A stretch of DNA of 64,000 bases from JAAYUH01 sp964640995 (GCA_964640995.1 CAZXJJ010000001.1:124001-188000); one strand, 5' to 3'. Positions 24,093 to 33,268 are shown, counted from the stretch's first letter. Notes: a model not told the origin generated them from the sequence alone. Made by a program: numbers and translations.

Positions 24093-26818
24093 TGGGACAA
24101 TTAATTGTTTTATCACTACTTCTTGCTTTTCTTCTTTATGTACTGTCAAAATCAAAATCAAGAGTTAAACCTCAATTTGTTATTTTAATATTTCTTCCTT
24201 TTGTTATTTTGGTGATTTTAAATCTTCTTTCTGGACTCTTTGTTGACTATTATTTCTTTGATAGTGTAAATTATAAAAGTGTATTTTTAATAAGATTTTT
24301 TGTGAATTTAGGAGCAAATAGCGCAATATTTTTAATTACTTTTTTAATTCTTTATTTTATAACAAAATTTGAATATATACTAACACCTTTTGAGACACCT
24401 GAAAGAAAAAGAGAAAAAATAGTTTTTAAAATAATTCATTTTATTATAATATTAATTTCTTCAATTGTTTTCACTTCACTAATTAATTTTAATTACAATA
24501 ATTTTTTAATGTTTTTTAACAGAGTTCCAACAGGAATAAAAACTGAAATTTTAAATAAAGACCTCTCCTTTTATCTATTTACTCTACCATTTCTAAATGA
24601 TCTTTCAAATATTATTATTGCAATTTTAATTTTTATTTTTCTTGCTTCTATTCTTTTCTTTTATATACTTTCTAGATTAAAATATGCTCTATCAATTAAA
24701 TTAAAAGATGAAGATATACAGAGAAAACTTTTAAGAGTTGTGTCTTTTATAGTTTTTGGCATTGCATTAAAAACATACCTTGCAATTTTTAATCTGATGT
24801 TTTCAAAAAGAGGAGCAGTTTATGGAATTGGTTATACAGATTATTATATAAGAATTCCAATTTATTATATTTTAATAATAATCCTAATATTACTTGGAAT
24901 TTTATTACTCTTTTTTAACACAAGAATGTTTCTAAGGAAAAAAAGAACATTTGTTTTGTTAATATCATTTTCTTTAATAATAATCCTTTTTTTATATTCA
25001 ATACTTCCTTTTATATATCAGAGATTTATTGTTAATCCAAATGAACTTTCAAGAGAGTCAACTTTTTTAGAATATAACATAAAATACACAAGATATGCTT
25101 ATGGAATAGAAGAATTTAATTTTGTTGAGATAGGAAAAGTTTCAAATATTACAAAAGATATTGTTGAGAAAAATCAAACTGTTATAAATAGCGCAAGAAT
25201 TTGGGATCCGAGAGCACTCAAAGATACATATAAGGAAATTCAAGGTATAAGACCATATTATAGATTTAATGATGTTGACATTGATAGATATATTATTAAT
25301 GATTCATTGAGAGAAGTTATGTTGTCTGCAAGAGAACTAGACAAAAATCTTCTTCCGTCAGATTCAAGAAGTTGGGTTAACCTTCATCTTAAATTTACAC
25401 ACGGATATGGAGTATGTCTTAGTGCTGTGGATGAAAGTACAGCCGAGGGATTACCTGTTCTTATAATTAAAGATATTCCTCCAAAAATTGAGGCACAAGG
25501 AATAAAAATCACAAGACCTGAAATTTATTTCGGTGAATTAACAAATGATTATGTTTTTGTTAACACTTCAACAGAGGAGTTTGATTATCCAAAAGGAAAT
25601 GAAAATGTATACACAAAATATCAAAGTGAAAGTGGAGTTAAAATTGATAATTTTTTTAAAAAAATAATTTTTGCTATGCATTATGGAGACATAAATATCA
25701 TACTTTCAAGATATTTAACTAAAGGATCAAGAATTCTTTATTATAGAAATATTCTTGAAAGAGTCGATAAAATTGTACCATTTCTTCTTTATGGCTATGA
25801 CCCTTATATTGTTATAGATAAAGAGGGAAATTTAATTTGGATTGGCGATGGATTTACAATTTCAAAAACTTTTCCTTATTCAGAAGAGTTAAAATATGGA
25901 GATATAACACTTAATTACATTAGAAATTCAGTAAAGTTCACTGTAAATGCTTATAATGGAGAAGTGAATTTTTATGTGGTAGATGAAGAGGATCCATTAA
26001 TTAAAGTTTATAGAAAAATCTATAAAGATTTATTTAAGTCTTTTAATGATATGCCAAAAGATATAAAGAATCATTTAAGATACCCAGATGATTTAGTTGA
26101 AATACAATCATTTATTTTAAGAGACTATCATATGAAAGATGTTCAAGTTTTTTATAACAGAGAGGATAGATGGGATAAAGCAAAAGAAAAGTATATTCAA
26201 GATATCCAACCCATAATTCCCTATTTTATTTTTATGAACATTGATGGAAGAGTTGAATTTGTTAATATTCTCCCAATGACACCAGTTGGTAAGAGTAATT
26301 TAATCTCCCTTTTTGTTGGAAGGTGTGATAGAGAAAATTATGGTGAGGTAATAATTTATCAATTTTTAAAAGAAACTTTAATTTATGGACCACAACAAAT
26401 TGAAGCAAGAATTGATCAGGATGAGGAAATTTCAAAAACATTAACACTCTGGAATCAACAGGGTTCTCAAGTAATAAGAGGTAATACTCTACTTTTACTT
26501 ATTGATGGTTCAATTTTATATATTGAGCCAGTTTATCTTCAAGCAACACAAGGAAAGATTCCCCAACTTAAAAAGGTTATATGTGCAACACTTGATAGGT
26601 TAACTTGGGGAGATAGTGTAAAAGATGCATTATCTGAACTTTTAAAATATGAAAAAGGGTTTGAAAAAGAGACAAATTTAGAAGAACTTATAAAATCCTT
26701 AAAGGATGCTTTTGAAAATTATAAAAAATACTCTGGAGAAGGAAATTTTGAATTAGCAGGTAAAGAGTTGAAAAAAATAGATGAGATAATAAAAATGATC
26801 GAAAGTTTAAAACCCTAA
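24092..26818 (+). CDS. UPF0182 family large membrane protein
   Basis: 908 residues, the normal size. Seven N-terminal membrane helices (to about 320) are followed by a large extracytoplasmic region carrying the diagnostic WVNLHLKFTHGYG and PEIYFGELTNDYV. A C-terminal charged helix (residues ~860-905) ends the protein. Function is unknown. The initiator ATG overlaps the preceding stop by one base. The 3' end overlaps the convergent patatin gene by 4 bases, with no terminator between. Confidence 0.92.
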   Translation: MGQLIVLSLLLAFLLYVLSKSKSRVKPQFVILIFLPFVILVILNLLSGLFVDYYFFDSVNYKSVFLIRFFVNLGANSAIFLITFLILYFITKFEYILTPFETPERKREKIVFKIIHFIIILISSIVFTSLINFNYNNFLMFFNRVPTGIKTEILNKDLSFYLFTLPFLNDLSNIIIAILIFIFLASILFFYILSRLKYALSIKLKDEDIQRKLLRVVSFIVFGIALKTYLAIFNLMFSKRGAVYGIGYTDYYIRIPIYYILIIILILLGILLLFFNTRMFLRKKRTFVLLISFSLIIILFLYSILPFIYQRFIVNPNELSRESTFLEYNIKYTRYAYGIEEFNFVEIGKVSNITKDIVEKNQTVINSARIWDPRALKDTYKEIQGIRPYYRFNDVDIDRYIINDSLREVMLSARELDKNLLPSDSRSWVNLHLKFTHGYGVCLSAVDESTAEGLPVLIIKDIPPKIEAQGIKITRPEIYFGELTNDYVFVNTSTEEFDYPKGNENVYTKYQSESGVKIDNFFKKIIFAMHYGDINIILSRYLTKGSRILYYRNILERVDKIVPFLLYGYDPYIVIDKEGNLIWIGDGFTISKTFPYSEELKYGDITLNYIRNSVKFTVNAYNGEVNFYVVDEEDPLIKVYRKIYKDLFKSFNDMPKDIKNHLRYPDDLVEIQSFILRDYHMKDVQVFYNREDRWDKAKEKYIQDIQPIIPYFIFMNIDGRVEFVNILPMTPVGKSNLISLFVGRCDRENYGEVIIYQFLKETLIYGPQQIEARIDQDEEISKTLTLWNQQGSQVIRGNTLLLLIDGSILYIEPVYLQATQGKIPQLKKVICATLDRLTWGDSVKDALSELLKYEKGFEKETNLEELIKSLKDAFENYKKYSGEGNFELAGKELKKIDEIIKMIESLKP

Positions 26819-27669
26819 ATTGAACGAAGTGCCTTTTTTATTTTTTTAATTTCATTTAAAGTTTTCTCTTTACCAATTTCTATAATTTCTTGAGTATTTG
26901 TAAAATCAAATGTACTCTTCTCAATATCAATTTTTAAAATATAATCTGCTTCATTTAAATTTATTTCAACAAGTTTCTCAGTCATTATATCGAATACTCT
27001 TTTTAATATTGCTATGTCAGAGTTGAGATTTTTTATACTTTCTTTTTTTAACCCTCTATGAATATCAACAACTAACACTTTCTTTGCTCCAAATTCTTTG
27101 GCTTTAATAACTGGTGCATTATCAAGAACTCCTCCATCAACAAGAAGCATTTTATTGTAGTTAACTGGTTTAAAAATAAATGGATAGGACATTGTTGCTC
27201 TTAGTGCCTTGTAAAGTGGACCTTTATCAAAAATTACCTCTTTTCCTGAGAGTAAATCTACACCTGTGCAGAAAAATTTAATTTTTAAATTTTCTATTAA
27301 GGTATCATTTGTAAGATTTTTTAAAATTTCTTCTACTTTATCTTCTTCATCTTTTTCAAAAAACCTTCCATAAGTTGAAAGTAATATAATTTCAAAAAGA
27401 TTATTTAAATTTTTAAAAATAGAGATTTTTGGAATTTTTAATAGTTTTGAATAATCAAAGTTTATAGCCATATTTTTAATTTCCTGAGGAGTGTATCCAT
27501 AAGCGAATAATCCACCAACTATTCCACCCATAGAAGTTCCACATATTAAATCAAACTCAACTCCATTATTCAACAGTGCTTCAAGAACTCCAATATGTGC
27601 AAGACCTCTTGCTCCTCCACCCATAAGAACAACACCTAATTTTCTCTTAAACAGACCTATTTTTCTCAT
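26815..27669 (-). CDS. Patatin-like phospholipase
   Basis: 284 residues. The oxyanion-hole motif is GGGARGLAHIGVLEAL, the nucleophile elbow is GTSMGG, and the dyad aspartate lies in DGGVLDNAPV. It is a RssA/YlbK-like Ser-Asp acyl hydrolase acting on lipid acyl chains. The frame stays open a further 62 codons upstream, but that stretch lies antisense to ftcD. ATG 27669 sits 8 bases after an extended -10 element (TGtTATACT), implying an almost leaderless mRNA, so the short form is preferred. Confidence 0.88.
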   Translation of the reverse strand: MRKIGLFKRKLGVVLMGGGARGLAHIGVLEALLNNGVEFDLICGTSMGGIVGGLFAYGYTPQEIKNMAINFDYSKLLKIPKISIFKNLNNLFEIILLSTYGRFFEKDEEDKVEEILKNLTNDTLIENLKIKFFCTGVDLLSGKEVIFDKGPLYKALRATMSYPFIFKPVNYNKMLLVDGGVLDNAPVIKAKEFGAKKVLVVDIHRGLKKESIKNLNSDIAILKRVFDIMTEKLVEINLNEADYILKIDIEKSTFDFTNTQEIIEIGKEKTLNEIKKIKKALRSI

Positions 27670-27677
27670 CAAAATAA

Positions 27678-27686
27678 AGTATAACA
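27678..27686 (-). promoter_or_regulatory. Extended -10 promoter for the patatin gene
   Basis: The minus strand reads TGtTATACT, ending 8 bases before ATG 27669. Confidence 0.55.
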
Positions 27687-27690
27687 GAGA

Positions 27691-27699
27691 TGTTATAAT
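27691..27699 (+). promoter_or_regulatory. Extended -10 promoter for ftcD
   Basis: The plus strand reads TGtTATAAT. The start would be near 27706, followed by TGGAGG and ATG 27722. It is 4 bp from the opposing patatin element. Confidence 0.6.
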
Positions 27700-27721
27700 A
27701 AATCTAACTGGAGGTATTCTT

Positions 27722-28621
27722 ATGGCAAAATTAATTGAATCTGTTCCAAACATTAGTGAGGGAAGAAGAAAAGAAGTTATAGATGAAATCGTAAAAGAAG
27801 TAATTAATAGGCAATATGTAAAACTTTTGGAAGTATCTTCTGATGAATCACACAATAGAACTGTCGTAACTATTGCTGGCGAGGTTGAAGAGGTAATTGA
27901 TGCTCTTTTTTATTTTACAAAAAAGGCAGTTGAATTGATTGACCTGAGAAATCACAAAGGAGAACACCCTCGAATTGGTGCAGTTGATGTTATACCTCTT
28001 GTTCCAATTTCTGGAATAGATAAAAAAGAATTAAATGAGTATGCAAAGAAACTTGGAGAGAGAATTTGGAATGAACTTAAAGTTCCAATTTATTTTTATG
28101 CAGATTCTGCGACAAATGAAGAAAGAAAAAAACTTCCAAACATAAGAAAAGGTGAATTTGAGGGTTTAGAAGAAAAAATGAAAGATCCAAATTGGTATCC
28201 TGATATTGGTGAACCAAAACCACATATCACTGCTGGTGCAACAGTAATTGGTGTTAGAGAATTTTTAATTGCATATAACATTAATCTTGGAACTAAGAAT
28301 GTTGAGATTGCAGAAAAAATTGCAAAGTCCATTAGAGAATCTTCTGGAGGTCTTATGTTTGTTCAAGCAAAAGGTTTTTATCTTGAAGATAAAGAGTGTG
28401 CGCAGGTGTCTATGAATATTTTGAACTTTAAAAAAGCACCAATATATAGAATTTATGAAATTGTAAAAATGGAAGCAGAGAGATATGGAACATATATAAA
28501 AGAGAGTGAACTTGTTGGTTTAATCCCTTTGAAGGCAGTTCTTGATACATTTTCTTTTTATTTAAAATTACCAGAACTTCCTTCTGATAAAGTTATAGAA
28601 TATAAAATTTTTAGTGAATAA
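27722..28621 (+). CDS. ftcD: Glutamate formimidoyltransferase
   Basis: 299 residues, the length of the transferase domain alone; the cyclodeaminase half of the bifunctional enzyme is absent. Motifs include ESVPNISEGR, SDESHNRTVVT, LRNHKGEHPRIGAVDVIPLVP and KPHITAGATVIGVREFLIAYN. It transfers the formimino group from N-formimidoyl-glutamate to tetrahydrofolate in histidine or purine breakdown. TGGAGG precedes ATG. It ends 3 bases before the stop of the convergent amino-acid permease gene. Confidence 0.93.
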   Translation: MAKLIESVPNISEGRRKEVIDEIVKEVINRQYVKLLEVSSDESHNRTVVTIAGEVEEVIDALFYFTKKAVELIDLRNHKGEHPRIGAVDVIPLVPISGIDKKELNEYAKKLGERIWNELKVPIYFYADSATNEERKKLPNIRKGEFEGLEEKMKDPNWYPDIGEPKPHITAGATVIGVREFLIAYNINLGTKNVEIAEKIAKSIRESSGGLMFVQAKGFYLEDKECAQVSMNILNFKKAPIYRIYEIVKMEAERYGTYIKESELVGLIPLKAVLDTFSFYLKLPELPSDKVIEYKIFSE

Positions 28622-28624
28622 ATT

Positions 28625-29317
28625 TTAAAAAGTAAATCCTCTTCCTTTTACTGCTGATACTCCAGGGATTTCTAGTTTTTTCTCAAAAAATATCATAAAT
28701 CTTGTCAAAATTATAGAAATAGCAACATAAATAAATGCAATAATTGTGAAGGATTGAATATAATAAAAAGTTTTACTTCCAATAAATTTAGCAACACTTG
28801 TTAGTTCCATAACAGTAAGGATCATTGCTAAACTTGAATATTGAGTTATTGCTATAAGCTCATTTGTCCATGCCGGAATTACAATTCTTAAAACTTGGGG
28901 AAGAAGGATATATCTAATTATTTTAAATCTATTCATTCCAATGCTTAATGCTGCATCAGTTTGACCTGTTGGAATTGCTAAAAAAGCAGTTCTAAAATAT
29001 TCTGCTTGATATGCTGCACTATTTAGTCCCATCCCTAAAATTGCCGCTGTAAGAGGTGTGAATCTAATAAGTCCAGTGGAAGGTAAACCAAAATAAATTA
29101 TAAAAAGTTGCACAACCATTGGAGTTCCTCTTATTATTTCTATATAAAAAGTTGAGAGGGTTTTAAGAATTTTTGGACCATAAAGTTTAAAGATTGCAAG
29201 AAGAAGTCCAAAAATTAAACCAAAAATTATTGAGACAAAAGTTATATAAAGTGTTAGATAAAAACCACTTAAAAGTAAATTTCCATATCTATCAAAAATT
29301 ACTAAATATGCATCCAT
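28625..29317 (-). CDS. Polar amino-acid ABC transporter permease
   Basis: 230 residues, a GlnP/HisM-type permease with about five membrane helices. The N-terminal hydrophobic block LLLSGFYLTLYITFVSIIFG is followed by EIIRGTPMVVQLFIIYFGLP and the EAA loop AYQAEYFRTAFLAIPTGQTD. It is one of two permeases flanking the ATPase gene, which suggests a heterodimeric channel. Its start abuts the ATPase stop codon. Confidence 0.92.
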   Translation of the reverse strand: MDAYLVIFDRYGNLLLSGFYLTLYITFVSIIFGLIFGLLLAIFKLYGPKILKTLSTFYIEIIRGTPMVVQLFIIYFGLPSTGLIRFTPLTAAILGMGLNSAAYQAEYFRTAFLAIPTGQTDAALSIGMNRFKIIRYILLPQVLRIVIPAWTNELIAITQYSSLAMILTVMELTSVAKFIGSKTFYYIQSFTIIAFIYVAISIILTRFMIFFEKKLEIPGVSAVKGRGFTF

Positions 29318-30067
29318 TTATCCTTTTTCCTCTTTAGTTATTATCCCAAGGAATTTTTTAATTCTCTCACTCTTAGGATTAAATATTATCTCTTCAGGTG
29401 ATCCTCTTTCGATTATTTTTCCCTCATCAAGAAACATAATTTCATCTGCAATATCTTTTGCAAAATCAAGTTCATGAGTAACTAGAAGCATAGTCATCCC
29501 CTTTTCCGCCAAATTTTTTATTGCTTTTAAAACTTCTCCTATTAACTCAACATCAAGAGCGCTTGTTGGTTCATCAAATAAAATTATTCTTGGATTCATA
29601 GCAATTGCTCTTGCAATTGCAACTCTTTGTTGTTGACCTCCTGAAAGTTGAGCAGGAAAAAGTTTCCAGAGTCTTTTATCAATTCCAACTAAATTTAAAG
29701 CCTTTTCTGCAATACCTTCTGCCTCATCTCTTTTCATTCCCTTCACTTTAAGAAGTCCTATCATTACATTTTCAATTGCATTTAAATGCATGAAAAGATT
29801 GAAGTGTTGAAAAACAAAACCAATTTTTTCTCTGATTTTTGACAAATTTATTCCACTTTTTGTTATCTCTTCGTTATCAAGAAAAATTTTTCCTGAATCT
29901 GGTTTTGTTAGAAAATTTATACAATAAAGAAGTGTGCTTTTTCCTCCACCACTTGGTCCGATTATAACCTTTATCTCATTTTCATTTATTGAAAATGAAA
30001 CTCCTTTTAAAACTTCATGTTTTCCAAAACTTTTTCTTAAATCTTCAACTTTTAATACCTCTTTCAC
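29318..30067 (-). CDS. Polar amino-acid ABC transporter ATP-binding protein, GlnQ type
   Basis: 249 residues. Walker A is GPSGGGKST, the signature is LSGGQQQRVAIARAI, Walker B is IILFDEPTSALDVE (the usual P-E-L-V is E-L-I), and the H-loop is VTHEL. It energises amino-acid uptake with the permeases on both sides. The start is GTG at 30067, overlapping the upstream stop as GTGA, so it is translationally coupled. Confidence 0.94.
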   Translation of the reverse strand: MKEVLKVEDLRKSFGKHEVLKGVSFSINENEIKVIIGPSGGGKSTLLYCINFLTKPDSGKIFLDNEEITKSGINLSKIREKIGFVFQHFNLFMHLNAIENVMIGLLKVKGMKRDEAEGIAEKALNLVGIDKRLWKLFPAQLSGGQQQRVAIARAIAMNPRIILFDEPTSALDVELIGEVLKAIKNLAEKGMTMLLVTHELDFAKDIADEIMFLDEGKIIERGSPEEIIFNPKSERIKKFLGIITKEEKG

Positions 30068-30729
30068 CTTTTTTCTCCTAAACCAGGAATTCTGTTTTTC
30101 TCATAAATAGAATAAAAAATATAATTTGAAAACCTAACCATAATAAAATATAAAATTGCAATAAAGATATAAATTTCAAAATATCTTCCAATTGATCTTG
30201 AAATAAGTTCTGCTTTTGTCATAATTTCAGTTATTCCAAGTACAAAGGCAATGGAGGTATCCTTGAGGAGTGTTATGAATTCGTTTGTCCATGATGGAAT
30301 CATTATTCTTATTGCTTGTGGTAAAAGTATATTTAAAAAAACTAGAGTTTTATTCATTCCTATACTTAAAGCAGCAAGTATTTGACCCGTTGGAATTGCT
30401 TCAAGTGAAGATCTAAAAATTTGACTTTGATATGCTGCACTTCTTATTCCAAGACCAAGAATAGCAGAAGGAAGAGGATCAAGATTAAAACCAAGATATA
30501 AAATTAAAAAAAGAACCATTAAAGGTATGCCTCTAATGATTTCGCCAATGATTCTAAAAATAAAATTAAATGGGGAGGCAAGATAAACCTCCCCAAAAGT
30601 TAAAAGAGAGCCAGCTATAAAACCTAATCCTATCCCTGTTAAGGTTAATAAAATTGTGTTAAAAATACCTGAAAGGATATATGTAATTGCTCTAACATTA
30701 TAAAAAATTGTTATGTCAAAAATTTTCAT
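30064..30729 (-). CDS. Polar amino-acid ABC transporter permease
   Basis: 221 residues, HisM/GlnP type. Motifs are GEIIRGIPLMVLFLILYLGF and the EAA loop AYQSQIFRSSLEAIPTGQ; about five membrane helices. It is similar in architecture to, but clearly divergent from, the second permease at 28625, as expected for a two-permease importer. It lies 9 bases after the binding-protein gene. Confidence 0.92.
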   Translation of the reverse strand: MKIFDITIFYNVRAITYILSGIFNTILLTLTGIGLGFIAGSLLTFGEVYLASPFNFIFRIIGEIIRGIPLMVLFLILYLGFNLDPLPSAILGLGIRSAAYQSQIFRSSLEAIPTGQILAALSIGMNKTLVFLNILLPQAIRIMIPSWTNEFITLLKDTSIAFVLGITEIMTKAELISRSIGRYFEIYIFIAILYFIMVRFSNYIFYSIYEKNRIPGLGEKR

Positions 30730-30738
30730 TAAAATTTA

Positions 30739-31497
30739 TTATTCACCTGAGAAATATTTCTGGATTAAATCTTGCCAATCTTTACTATTTTTAACTTCAT
30801 CTAATGCTTTTTTCAAATCATTAAATAGTTTTTGATTATCCTTTTGAACAAATATTCCTGCGGTTTCTGGAGCAAGTTCTGTTGCAACAACATATCCATA
30901 TTTTTGTTCATATAGTTTTGCTACTGGTGTATCAATTATCATTGCATCAATTACTCCATTTTGAAGGTCAAGCATCCCAAGAATAACAGAGGTATATCTT
31001 CTTACATCAACATTAACCGCTTCTTTGTTTTCAATTCGTTCATCAAGAATTTGTTCTCCGGTTGTTCCTTTTTGTACACCAACCTTTTTGTTTGAGAGAT
31101 CAGAAAGGCCTTGAGGTTTAAATGCACTTTTTGCATTAACTATGATAGATTGACCTGTGTCCCAATATGGAATTGCTGGAGCAACTTTAGTTCTTTCTTC
31201 TGTAATTGTTATACATGCAATTGCAACATCGATTTTTTTCTTTTCAAGTGAAGGTATAATTGAGTCAAAATCCATATTAACAATTTTTACTTCATAACCT
31301 AACTTTTTTCCTAATAACCTAATTAAATCTAAATCAAAGCCAACAAACTCTCCGGTTTTTTCGTCAACATACTCAAATGGAGGGTAATCTGCTGATGTTC
31401 CAACATTTAGAACTTTTGGCTCTTTTTTACAGGAAATTAAAAAACCTAAACTCAAAGATAAAATTAAAACAAGCAAAATGATTTTATTTTTTATCAT
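30739..31497 (-). CDS. Polar amino-acid ABC transporter substrate-binding lipoprotein
   Basis: 252 residues. The lipoprotein signal peptide has the lipobox LISC, with the modified cysteine at about residue 23. The SBP_bac_3 domain opens with VGTSADYPPFEY and continues with GFDLDLIRLLGKKLGYEV, ERTKVA and VGVQKGTTGE. It binds a polar amino acid; the residues visible do not settle which one. It is the first gene of the operon, with AAAGAGGAGG before ATG and a good promoter at 31516-31544. Confidence 0.94.
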   Translation of the reverse strand: MIKNKIILLVLILSLSLGFLISCKKEPKVLNVGTSADYPPFEYVDEKTGEFVGFDLDLIRLLGKKLGYEVKIVNMDFDSIIPSLEKKKIDVAIACITITEERTKVAPAIPYWDTGQSIIVNAKSAFKPQGLSDLSNKKVGVQKGTTGEQILDERIENKEAVNVDVRRYTSVILGMLDLQNGVIDAMIIDTPVAKLYEQKYGYVVATELAPETAGIFVQKDNQKLFNDLKKALDEVKNSKDWQDLIQKYFSGE

Positions 31498-31515
31498 AAA
31501 AACCTCCTCTTTAAA

Positions 31516-31544
31516 ATTTTATCAATCAAATTAAATCTATTCAA
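31516..31544 (-). promoter_or_regulatory. Sigma-70-type promoter of the amino-acid transporter operon
   Basis: On the minus strand, TTGAAT (31544-31539) and TAAAAT (31521-31516) are separated by 17 bases, just ahead of the ribosome binding site of the binding-protein gene. Confidence 0.65.
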
Positions 31545-31552
31545 TAAAATAT

Positions 31553-32776
31553 TTAAAATAAGGAAGGAGGTGACTCTTTTTCAAAATCTTCTATAACTTC
31601 TATAACTCCATACTCTCCATCAAATCCAGGTTTTTTCTTAACTTTTCCCTCTCTCATATTTTTTATTAATTTATAAACTCTATCATCAACCCTTCCAGAT
31701 AATTCATTTAAAGGAAGAAAAAGAAGAACATTCATTTCATTTCCAAATTTTTGAACTATTTTCATATATTCATCTTCAACAAACTTTGTGCTTTTACTTT
31801 TTTGAAGTGCTTGAGAAATGATTTCCATTAGAGGAACCAAATTTTTATATGGAATAAAGTTATTTTCATCAAAATTATCCCTATCTTTTAATCTATAAAC
31901 TCTATGAAGTACTCCAAGAGTTAGTGGTTTTTTACATACAGGACATATATTTTTAATTTTTATTGATTCCTCTGGACTAAGAGATACTCCACAATTTCTA
32001 TGTCCATCAAAGTGATATTTTCCCTCTTCTGGGAAAAATTCTATTGTAAAAAGAAATCTATTCTTATCTCTCTTTTTAATTGCATCAACTATATCATCAT
32101 ATTTTGGTTCACAATCAAAAATATTTGCTTCTCTTCCTATATTTGAAGGTGAATGTGCATCAGAGTTAGAAAGAAGAGTAATTTCATCTAATTTTGAAAC
32201 AAAGTGATTCATTGGTGGATCAGATGATAGTCCTGTTTCAATAGCATAAATATTTTCTAATTCACTCTGAAATGCCTCCTCTAAAGAATCAAAACCAGTT
32301 TCAGAACCAAAAATCCCAAACCAAGGGGTCCATGCATGTGCTGGATATATAAAAGTATCGGGTGTTATATCTTTTACAATTTTCACAAATTCACTGCAAC
32401 TTAAGGGGAGAATTGGCCTTCCATCTATACTTAAATCAGAATATCTCGAAAGAATTTTATTTATTTTCTCCATATCTTCAATTGTCTTAATTAAGAGACA
32501 AATATGAATTCTTCTTGTTTTTCCACCTTGAGAAAAAATTAAAGCAACTTCTCCACTTATTATAAAATTTGTTCCATCGTATTCATAAATCCCATCATTT
32601 TTCTCTTTTAGATACATCTTAATTTCTTTTTCCCATTCAGTATGAGTAGAGTCGCCTGTTCCAAGAAGGTTTATTCCTTTTATCTTTGCCCATTTTGAGA
32701 GAGTTGGAATTTCCATATCCTTACTTGTTGCTCTTGAATATTTTGAATGTATGTGAAAATCAGCAATTATTTTCAA
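31553..32776 (-). CDS. Endonuclease Q-like PHP nuclease
   Basis: 407 residues. An N-terminal PHP domain begins DFHIHSKYSRATSKDM (HxH) and continues with GTGDSTHTEW and LLSNSDAHSPSNIGRE. A four-cysteine zinc-binding region follows (NCGVSL, then ICPVCKKPL), then a C-terminal helical domain. This is the architecture of EndoQ, which nicks DNA 5' of deaminated bases, chiefly in Thermococcales and a few bacteria. The start is TTG at 32776, six bases after GGAGGG, and lies inside the HIT gene (17-base overlap). A plain PHP phosphoesterase is the alternative. Confidence 0.82.
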   Translation of the reverse strand: MKIIADFHIHSKYSRATSKDMEIPTLSKWAKIKGINLLGTGDSTHTEWEKEIKMYLKEKNDGIYEYDGTNFIISGEVALIFSQGGKTRRIHICLLIKTIEDMEKINKILSRYSDLSIDGRPILPLSCSEFVKIVKDITPDTFIYPAHAWTPWFGIFGSETGFDSLEEAFQSELENIYAIETGLSSDPPMNHFVSKLDEITLLSNSDAHSPSNIGREANIFDCEPKYDDIVDAIKKRDKNRFLFTIEFFPEEGKYHFDGHRNCGVSLSPEESIKIKNICPVCKKPLTLGVLHRVYRLKDRDNFDENNFIPYKNLVPLMEIISQALQKSKSTKFVEDEYMKIVQKFGNEMNVLLFLPLNELSGRVDDRVYKLIKNMREGKVKKKPGFDGEYGVIEVIEDFEKESPPSLF

Positions 32777-33248
32777 TAAATCCCTCCTTTAGTTTTTTAT
32801 ATATTTCAAATAAACTATCTGGTATAACTCTTGTTTCACCAAAGAGAGTCATAAAATTTGTATCTCCAAACCATCGAGGTACAATATGAAAATGAAGATG
32901 CTCCTCGCCTGCACCTGCTGCTTTTCCAATGTTTACTCCTATGTTAAAGCCATCTGGATTATATAATTTTTCAATAATCTTTTGTGATAAACTTAAATAT
33001 TTCATAATCTCTTCTATTTCATCATCATTTAATTCATAAATATTTTTTATGTGTCTCAAGGGAGATATCATAAGATGAGCAGAATTATACGGATATCTAT
33101 TCATAATAATTATTGAATATTTTCCTCTCTTTAAAACAAGATTTTCTTCATCCTTTTTATTATTTATAATTTCACATATAAAACAACCACTCTTTTTCTT
33201 TGATGATAAAATATATTTTATTCTCCATGGAGCCCAAATAACTCTCAT
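32760..33248 (-). CDS. HIT family nucleotide hydrolase/transferase
   Basis: 162 residues. A zinc-binding CFIC near residue 22 and the catalytic triad HLHFHIVPRW (HxHxH) identify a HIT protein related to Ap4A phosphorylase; NRYPYNSAHLMISP is also typical. It probably hydrolyses or phosphorolyses dinucleoside polyphosphates. ATG 33248 has no Shine-Dalgarno; TATAAT at 33261-33256 ends 7 bases upstream, so a leaderless mRNA is possible. It overlaps the EndoQ-like gene, coupling the two. Confidence 0.9.
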   Translation of the reverse strand: MRVIWAPWRIKYILSSKKKSGCFICEIINNKKDEENLVLKRGKYSIIIMNRYPYNSAHLMISPLRHIKNIYELNDDEIEEIMKYLSLSQKIIEKLYNPDGFNIGVNIGKAAGAGEEHLHFHIVPRWFGDTNFMTLFGETRVIPDSLFEIYKKLKEGFIENNC

Positions 33249-33255
33249 ATTTCAA

Positions 33256-33261
33256 ATTATA
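33256..33261 (-). promoter_or_regulatory. -10 element for leaderless HIT transcript
   Basis: TATAAT on the minus strand, 7 bases before ATG 33248. No -35 is recognised. Confidence 0.4.
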
Positions 33262-33268
33262 TAAAAAT

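Noticed and set aside
27670..27855. N-terminal extension of the patatin gene by 62 codons
   Set aside because: It would be antisense to ftcD, has no ribosome binding site, and lies upstream of the extended -10 at 27686-27678.
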